Part shown: one piece after another, positions 57,883-64,000 of the stretch | Numbering within the stretch: position 1 is the first letter of the stretch | Layout: each line of letters begins with the position of its first letter | NCBI GenBank assembly: GCA_958295665.1 | Contig: OY282558.1 | Coordinates: 328,635,106 to 328,699,105 of the forward strand | Length of the DNA stretch: 64,000 nucleotides | Reading direction: 5' to 3' | From: Tipula vernalis | Lineage: Eukaryota; Arthropoda; Insecta; Diptera; Tipulidae | The notes under the pieces: model-generated | Seen by the model: only the letters and a program-made list of their open reading frames with translations | Databases searched by the model: none | What the model was told of the DNA's origin: nothing | Program-made: the position numbers and the translations under genes

Positions 57883-60640
57883 GGTAATCGCATGTCGCAG
57901 TTTATAACGTTCATCGCACGAAAGGCAATTATCACCACCGAAAAGTGTTAGTCTCGACGACATTTTCACCAATTTCGAAAAGCATATAATGTCGGAAATA
58001 TCAGCGTTAATGGATCAGTCACATAAAAGCCGAGAACGCAGTCGCACTTCCGATCGACGTCACTAAAGGTCCGCATCCCGAGCCAATAAAGCAGAAGACG
58101 GAAATTGTTTCTTTCACAGGAAATTTGGGGAACAAGCGGTAAAATATGTATCCTCCTGCAAACGACACGTAGAATTAATTAAAAATGCACAGACCAACTC
58201 AAAAAACTAATTTCGAAATCGAGTCGCCTATTAATAACGGAAATAAACACCAAACGCAAGTTCCTAATAGACACAGGAACGGATATTCCATGATTCCACC
58301 GGGCTGAAACAAAAACCTAAATCTAGCACCCGAATTCAATTTATATGCCGCCAATAGCTCGCGCGTTCAAGCATACGGATCAAAAACGCTCCCTCTAAAT
58401 CTCGGATTATGAAGAAATTATAGTTGGAAATTCATTATCGCCGATATCTCCATACCTATGATAGGGGCAGATTTCCTAAAATGTCGGCCCAGCAAAAGAG
58501 CATGGTTCAGCCCACTACATTTGGTATTGAAAAAGAATAGCGATTTGCGTCCATGTGGCGATTACAGGTCACTCAATAATGTAACCATTCCCGACCGATA
58601 CCCAGTACCACACCTCCAGGATTTAGCGTTCCATGTTTAGTACATCGAAACAGTTTTCAAAAGATTGTCAGAATATGGTCTAATGATAAACGTCGGCAAA
58701 TTTGTATTCGCTAAACCGGCAATCAACTTTCTACGACATGCAGTTAACGCACAAGGCATACTACCGGCAGCAGAACGAGTACAAGCTCCAGCCCCCATTC
58801 CTGGGGGTAATCAATTTCTACAGGAGATTCATACCCAAGGCAGCAGAAGACGAAATTGTACTCAACAATTACCTTAGGGGATATAAGAAAAATAGCAAGA
58901 TATGGCATTTGACAAATGCAAAGCGAAGTTATGTAATGCGACAGTGCTAGCCCACCCATCTATGCGACAGATTTGGCCATCGGATTTGGCAACCATTAAG
59001 TTTTTCTTTCACTCCGCCTAACTGATATACAACAGAGCTACAGCACGTACGACAGAGAGTTACTGGCGGCATACCTAAGTGTCAAAAATTTTAAATATGT
59101 CCTGGAGAGTCGAAATTTTACGATGTATACGGAATATAAACCAATCACATTCGCTTTTAAACATAACTCCGAAAAAGCTTCACCACGGCCATTCTGGCAT
59201 TTAGATTACATCGGCCAGTTCACAACGAACATTCAACACGTGGCAGGAGCAGACAACATAGTAGCAGAAACGCTATCCAGAATCAACGAAATAACGATAC
59301 CAGAAAATATAAATTACGAGGCCATAGAGGATGCGCAGATCGAAGACGAGGTATTAGCAGAATACGGCAATCACATTCAACTAGGACAAAAAATTATATT
59401 GTAACGTTTCAAAAATTCAGAAAAAGTGTTTTCACATCACTCCACAATCTGCCACACCCCGGAATCAAAGCTCCGGTGAAATTATTGACCGACAATGTAA
59501 TTTGGTAAGGATGTAAGGGACATGGCAAAAAAGTGTATCGATTGCTCAAAAGCAAAAATCCATAAACACAGAAAATCACCCACATGGACAACAACGCGAA
59601 CAGTCGGTTCTTGGAAGTGCACCTAAACATCGTTGGCCCTTTACCAATATCAGATAATCAGCGATATTGTGTTACATTGATAGACCGATACACACGTTGG
59701 GTCGAAGCCATTCCAGTTTCAGACAAAGCGGCATCATAAGTGGTAGCATGGGCAGTGTACTCAGGAGATCAGGAATCGCAATTTGAATCGCAGCTATTCG
59801 CCGCGATTATATAATAGTAGTAATATTACTAGAACTAGTGTACGGCAGTACCATACGTATACCGGGTCAATTCCTAGACAAAACCAAAACCGGCATACCT
59901 CAAACGGAATTCATAAAAACACTTAAAGATCACCTCAAGGAATTTGCACCCAAGCCAGCATCAAGACACCGTCAGGATGAAGTCTTCGTAAGTGAAGAAT
60001 TAAACACCTACAGTCACGCCTCCGTAAGTACAGACGCGGTACGCAAAGCATTACAACCATCGTACACTGGGCCATACCAAGTAGTACAATGCTATGAAAT
60101 ATTTTTTCGATATCCATATTAACGGCAAGAAGAAAAAGTTTCAATCGACAGGCTTAAACCGTGCGACCAGGAAAATGCAGAAATGGGTGCATTAAGTGAA
60201 AACCACAGTCCGAGCACGTACAATAACGGTAAAATCTCCTCGCCAATCCACATAAACACAAACAAAGTCACATTCAAACTAGACACTCCGTAGTATGTTC
60301 AACTAAACAAGGTAAATAGTACAAAATCGGGTAGAGCAATAAAATTGCCAGCGCGTAAGATTTTACTGGAGGGGTAGTGTGTGGCGTGTGTGTCCATACA
60401 CCACAAGTCAATCATTCCTAAATTCTCGAAATTCCAAATTATTTCGCATATTGTACATTTTATTGTTAGAAATACTTAGAATTTGTAGACGTCTTTGGCG
60501 ATGTATCACACACAACGCATAACTTCGCTGATGTACTTGCCGGCTTGCAGACCGCATGATATAGAAGGAAATATTCGTCGGAACCCCTTTTAGCATGAAG
60601 TTTATTTAGGACGCCTTTAAATCTGGATTGCTGTTCAATT
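57883..60640 (+). pseudogene. Decayed Ty3/gypsy LTR retrotransposon
   Basis: Fragments follow normal gag-pol order on the + strand. They are a gag tail with a basic Arg/Ser region and HRKFG motif (near 58020-58150), a protease-like LIDTGTD (near 58270), RT pieces (SPLHLV, RPCGDYRSLNNVTIPDRYP at 58510-58615; later INFYRRFIP), RNase H (near 59040-59300, YDRELLAAY, HVAGADN), and integrase remnants (VGPLPISDNQRY, LIDRYTRWVEAIP near 59630-59740). A downstream piece lies at 59838-60122. Stops, frameshifts and deletions break every domain. A purine-rich stretch before TGTGTGGCG at about 60377 may mark the start of a 3' LTR; no 5' LTR was found. Base composition is less AT-rich than the surroundings. 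Confidence 0.85.
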
Positions 60641-60641
60641 T

Positions 60642-60899
60642 TTATTTTAAATATTGTAATTGGTTAACAGCCTTTTTTAAATCTCCCAAACTTTGAATTG
60701 GTTCACGAAATGTTAACCTTACCACGTAACGTCCGTCAGTATCTCTTTGATAACTGGTTTCATATAACCCTTCACATTTTTTCTTTTCTAGATTCAGAAC
60801 GTGATTCAGTTCAATGGCTTTAAATAAAACGAAATTTCCTACAATTAACTCAATGCTTTGCAACAAAGCATCACAAATTTTGAACATAATTTGAAAAAT
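60642..60899 (-). pseudogene. BEL/Pao pol fragment
   Basis: An 81-codon minus-strand frame contains the stretch around CEGLYETSYQRDTDGRYVV, with FREP and a Leu-rich tail. It matches the segment just before the RT core in BEL/Pao polyproteins as I know it (C-x-x-x-y...-G-R-Y-x-V-x-L). Truncated on both sides. Confidence 0.65.
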
Positions 60900-61800
60900 A
60901 TCAAGAATTTCGAAATAATCTCAAAAATGTTGAATTTTTAAAGTATCTTAAATATTCTAGATAATTCTCAAATATCGATTATCCGCAAATAAGTAAAACC
61001 AAAAGAATGTAAAACGTAAATCACCTGGACATTCTTGAATAATTTCGAATAACCTATAGGAAATTGAAGAAATATCGACATTTTGGCATAATCTCGAAAA
61101 AATATACTATCACGGTATTCAGATTTATATGGGTAACTCTGCAAATTCCCATAATTCAAAGCTAAGCCCAGAACATTGCCTAACAAACTGCGAATAAATT
61201 TGAAAATCTTTAAAATTCTCGAATAATCCTATAGGAATGTCGAAAAACTTAAGAAATTTCCCTTGATCTCGATCAATTTCAATACTACCGAAAAATTAGG
61301 ATGTTAATGAGTAATTCTGCAAAAACTGTAAAAATCGGAAATACACACAGAAATTTCGCAAATTCGTTTAAATATCGAATTACTTGTCTAGTAATTTAAT
61401 GTTACTAATACTACTAAGCAAGCTGAGGCTAAGGTCAACAAAATGATATGAAATAAGAATGGAACCCTCAAATTGTACCGAATAGGCTGTAAGATTCTCG
61501 AGTCGAACCATCAAAAACACCCTACAATCTCAAACATACTCCAATAACCTCGAAAATCTCAATAACCTGACTCTTCCGAAACACCAATTATTCCATGCTA
61601 TACACTGCAATAATCTCGAGACATTTTAAAAAGTGATTAAACCATGAAATCCCAAACAAGGGGATATTAAATAGGAGAACTCGCCAAAAAGAAGCAAAAG
61701 AAAACACCATCACTAACTGTAAAATTAATTTGGAATTTGCAATTTCCTTATATTTGAAATAGGTTTTCAAAATAAACCGCTTTTTATCTGGTTTACCGGT
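60900..61800. other. AT-rich quasi-repetitive non-coding DNA
   Basis: Phrases such as TTTCGAATAA and CTCGAAAA recur imperfectly, resembling those near 30.2-30.8 kb. No gene supported. Confidence 0.35.
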
Positions 61801-62620
61801 AATAAAAAAGATTCGGTAAATGAGAAACTATAAATCGAACAAATTCAATATAGAGACTGACTGGTTTGGCATCCGTTGAATCCTTTTTCTAAAAACAAAG
61901 GCGCTCCTAACGAGGGAAACAAGAAGTTCGGTATCGTAGGTACTTTTCTGCGAAGAAAGTTTCAAGAATTTTTGTTTTTCAGATTAGTATTAGCTCCTTT
62001 TAACAAATCAGATTATCCTTTTTCAAATAAAATTCAACCTTTTCTAATCAAAATTAGATTTGTAAAAGGTTGAATTTGATGCGAAAAATAGGTAAATTGA
62101 GGTTTTTGAGTGCAAAATGCGTGTTACAATTAAATCAATCCAGTAAACCCTAAAATCGTTATCATTTGATGGTGAAAGCTTTAATTTCAAACGAGTTTAG
62201 CAAATTTAAATATATGTCAAAACCTAAGCCCATTTTTATTTGTATGGGCACCTTCAGCAACCGAGAAGAAATTGTTGGACCTGTCTTAAGAAAATATCTA
62301 ATAGCAACAGGAACGATTTCTTCTTTCTCTAAAAACTACAAACCACTGCCTTTTCTTAAAAATTTTCTAGAAATGGTTCGTTCTGCAAATTTGCAAGGGT
62401 GGTCTACTTTAAGCTTAATCTGAGCTACCTGACTTTGAACTAATATTCAAACGCCTGATAAATCTCGTGGGTCCCAATAACCGGAGGACCCCCGCGGCTG
62501 CGGGTACCTAGTTATGCCGGCCACTGAACTAATCCATTGCGTTTACCATTACAATTTGTACATCGTTCACTGATCTTACAAGTGAAACCTTTGTAACGAC
62601 TTTTTAAACAATTTTGACAC
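61800..62620. other. Unrecognised sequence with short open frames
   Basis: Frames of 65 and 85 codons on the + strand (61876-62073 and 62166-62423) have no recognised similarity. A GC-rich patch with a CCCGC-GGCT-GCGGG hairpin lies at 62470-62520. Confidence 0.3.
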
Positions 62621-62678
62621 AATTCTAATTATTTCGACTTTTGCTTTGGTGTCATAGCCAAAAATGTATCACAATTCG

Positions 62679-63014
62679 TTATGAAATGTTATTGTTTACA
62701 TAACAAACATGAATAATGGTTTTGTGTAGTATGATCGAATGATACGACAAATGAATTTTGAAGTGTCTTTCGTGAAATATTATTCGTTTCCTTGGATGGT
62801 TTAACAGCATGACATCTTTTATACATAAATATAACCATTTCTTGCCAAGTTCTTTGTATACTTCTGGTATATGCTCATTTTTTCCTAACTTCCTTGTATG
62901 CTCATTTTTCCATAACACCGCGTCGCCGCTTAACTTTTCATCTAACTTTTCAAGCCGACGCACGTGTCTGACTATCATCCAATAACCGCAAAATTCCCGA
63001 ACGGCTCTCACCAT
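62679..63014 (-). pseudogene. Possible continuation of BEL/Pao gag
   Basis: A 111-codon minus-strand frame directly downstream of the DUF1759-like piece. Its basic N-terminal third (VRHVRRLEKLDEKL) could belong to the gag segment that follows DUF1759, but the match is weak. Confidence 0.3.
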
Positions 63015-63028
63015 TGATTGATTTTAAA

Positions 63029-63292
63029 TTAAAAAATGTATGCTAAAGATTTTCTAGGATTTCCCTTGAACATAAGTGATTTCCATACTAAATGAAATCC
63101 ATTTGACGTAAATGCAATATTTTTAATAGTTTTTTTTTGTCCGATTGCGATGTTGTTAATCACCAAATCGATAAATGAGTCTTTATATTCTAACCAATCA
63201 TCCACGTCACCATCAAAAAATGCTAACTTTATCTGCGGCAATTTTATCGATCTTTCAAAATTAATATCACTATATGAACACGAATGAGGCAA
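63029..63292 (-). pseudogene. BEL/Pao gag fragment (DUF1759-like)
   Basis: The motif LPQIKLAFFDGDVDDWLEYK followed by DSFIDLVINN is the signature of the gag domain DUF1759 in BEL/Pao elements. It lies on the same strand and in the expected order relative to the pol fragment at 60642, so both may come from one element, with most of the sequence between them decayed or deleted. Confidence 0.75.
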
Positions 63293-63299
63293 TGATTTT

Positions 63300-64000
63300 A
63301 TTTCACTTTTTCCATCATTCTTTTGTGTTCCTTACAACTTTGTATATATAACAGCATATAATGGCAGCATATAATCCATTTCCACTTCTTGAATTCCAGC
63401 ATATCACGTCTGTAAATTGCATTATAATCATGTTCGCAACGTTAATGGTCGAAATTTAGTGCGAATTATCCAAAGTCATTACCCAAAAAATTTTCGAATT
63501 GAGGAAAAGTTTAAAGAGCTAGCCTTGTATTTAGTGAAACTAGTTGGGAAATCTTTTCATCAATTTTGTAAAATTGTTAATTTGGCTTGAAAAAGATTAT
63601 GATGTTTAGGTGGATAACTCATCTTTAAATTTTTAAATGTTTACACATAAATTCAACTATAGTTTAGCAAACAGCCGCTATTAATTTTAATCAGTTTTTT
63701 AACATGTTTGCAATTTTAAATATACAAGTATTTAAAATTAAACTTAATACTTGCAAGATACCAATAAACTTGACGCGAGAAGATAATGCGAATGTTTGAC
63801 TTAGCAGATAATTTTTTAATTTATATTTTAAATAAAAAATGAAATACCTAGAATTCTTATTAGGTTTGGTTAAATAAGAATGGATATCAAATATGTCAAC
63901 AATCAACGCGCATAATCAATTTTAAAATCTAAATCTTTTTAAAATTTTATATGTTGATTTATATTATGTACTGCGCGTAAATAGTTATGTAAATTGAAAA
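63300..64000. other. AT-rich non-coding DNA
   Basis: No coding, RNA or repeat feature recognised up to the window edge. Confidence 0.4.

Noticed and set aside
62166..62423. 85-codon + strand frame
   Set aside because: A single ATG frame without recognised domain or splice context; left as unrecognised sequence rather than called a gene.

Overview
The window is AT-rich eukaryotic nuclear DNA, most likely from an insect. The evidence is spliceosomal introns of 68-70 bp in a Munc13-4/BAIAP3-type (staccato-like) gene, insect-type I-clade and Jockey-type non-LTR retrotransposons, BEL/Pao and Ty3/gypsy remnants, and a eukaryotic tRNA-Asp(GUC) with internal Pol III promoter boxes. A dipteran is plausible from intron size, but the species cannot be named from the sequence.

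Region 1 (1-16.5 kb) is a tandem array of ~329-bp units, each carrying one 72-nt tRNA-Asp(GUC) gene on the + strand. Sixteen units carry a full-length gene; three of these have an AA variant in the acceptor stem. The array is colonised by two unrelated non-LTR retrotransposons. An I-clade element (ORF1 with CCHC knuckles; ORF2 with endonuclease, RT and RNase H) lies antisense in the T-run of the spacer. It is present twice, as a full-length copy (3587-9044) and a 5'-truncated copy (1972-2260), each with its own target-site duplication at the same spacer position. A Jockey-type element (endonuclease and RT, no RNase H; 11138-16485) sits inside the tRNA gene and is flanked by a 14-bp duplication of tRNA sequence. 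The two families thus use two different sites in one multicopy RNA-gene array. This is the most interesting system in the window.

Region 2 (16.5-18.8 kb) is unrecognised non-coding DNA followed by broken tRNA-Asp unit fragments.

Region 3 (18.75-57.88 kb) is a direct tandem duplication of a ~17.8-kb segment (copy A 18745-36538, copy B 37004-57882). Each copy begins at the same truncated tRNA-Asp gene. In the same order, each then holds a G/T-rich decayed minisatellite, three exons of the staccato-like gene (minus strand), a decayed Jockey-type element (minus), a broken multi-exon gene resembling an insect-expanded repeat family, and long AT-rich non-coding DNA with decayed internal repeats. 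After duplication, copy B gained a 3.86-kb insertion with 22-bp flanking repeats. Copy A differs by a ~332-bp MITE-like segment. The join between A and B (36661-36780) contains stuttered, partly templated repeats.

Region 4 (57.9-64 kb) holds a decayed Ty3/gypsy element (plus strand), decayed BEL/Pao fragments (minus strand) and unrecognised AT-rich sequence. The only host protein-coding gene recognised is the duplicated staccato-like gene; nearly everything else is tRNA genes or mobile-element sequence.
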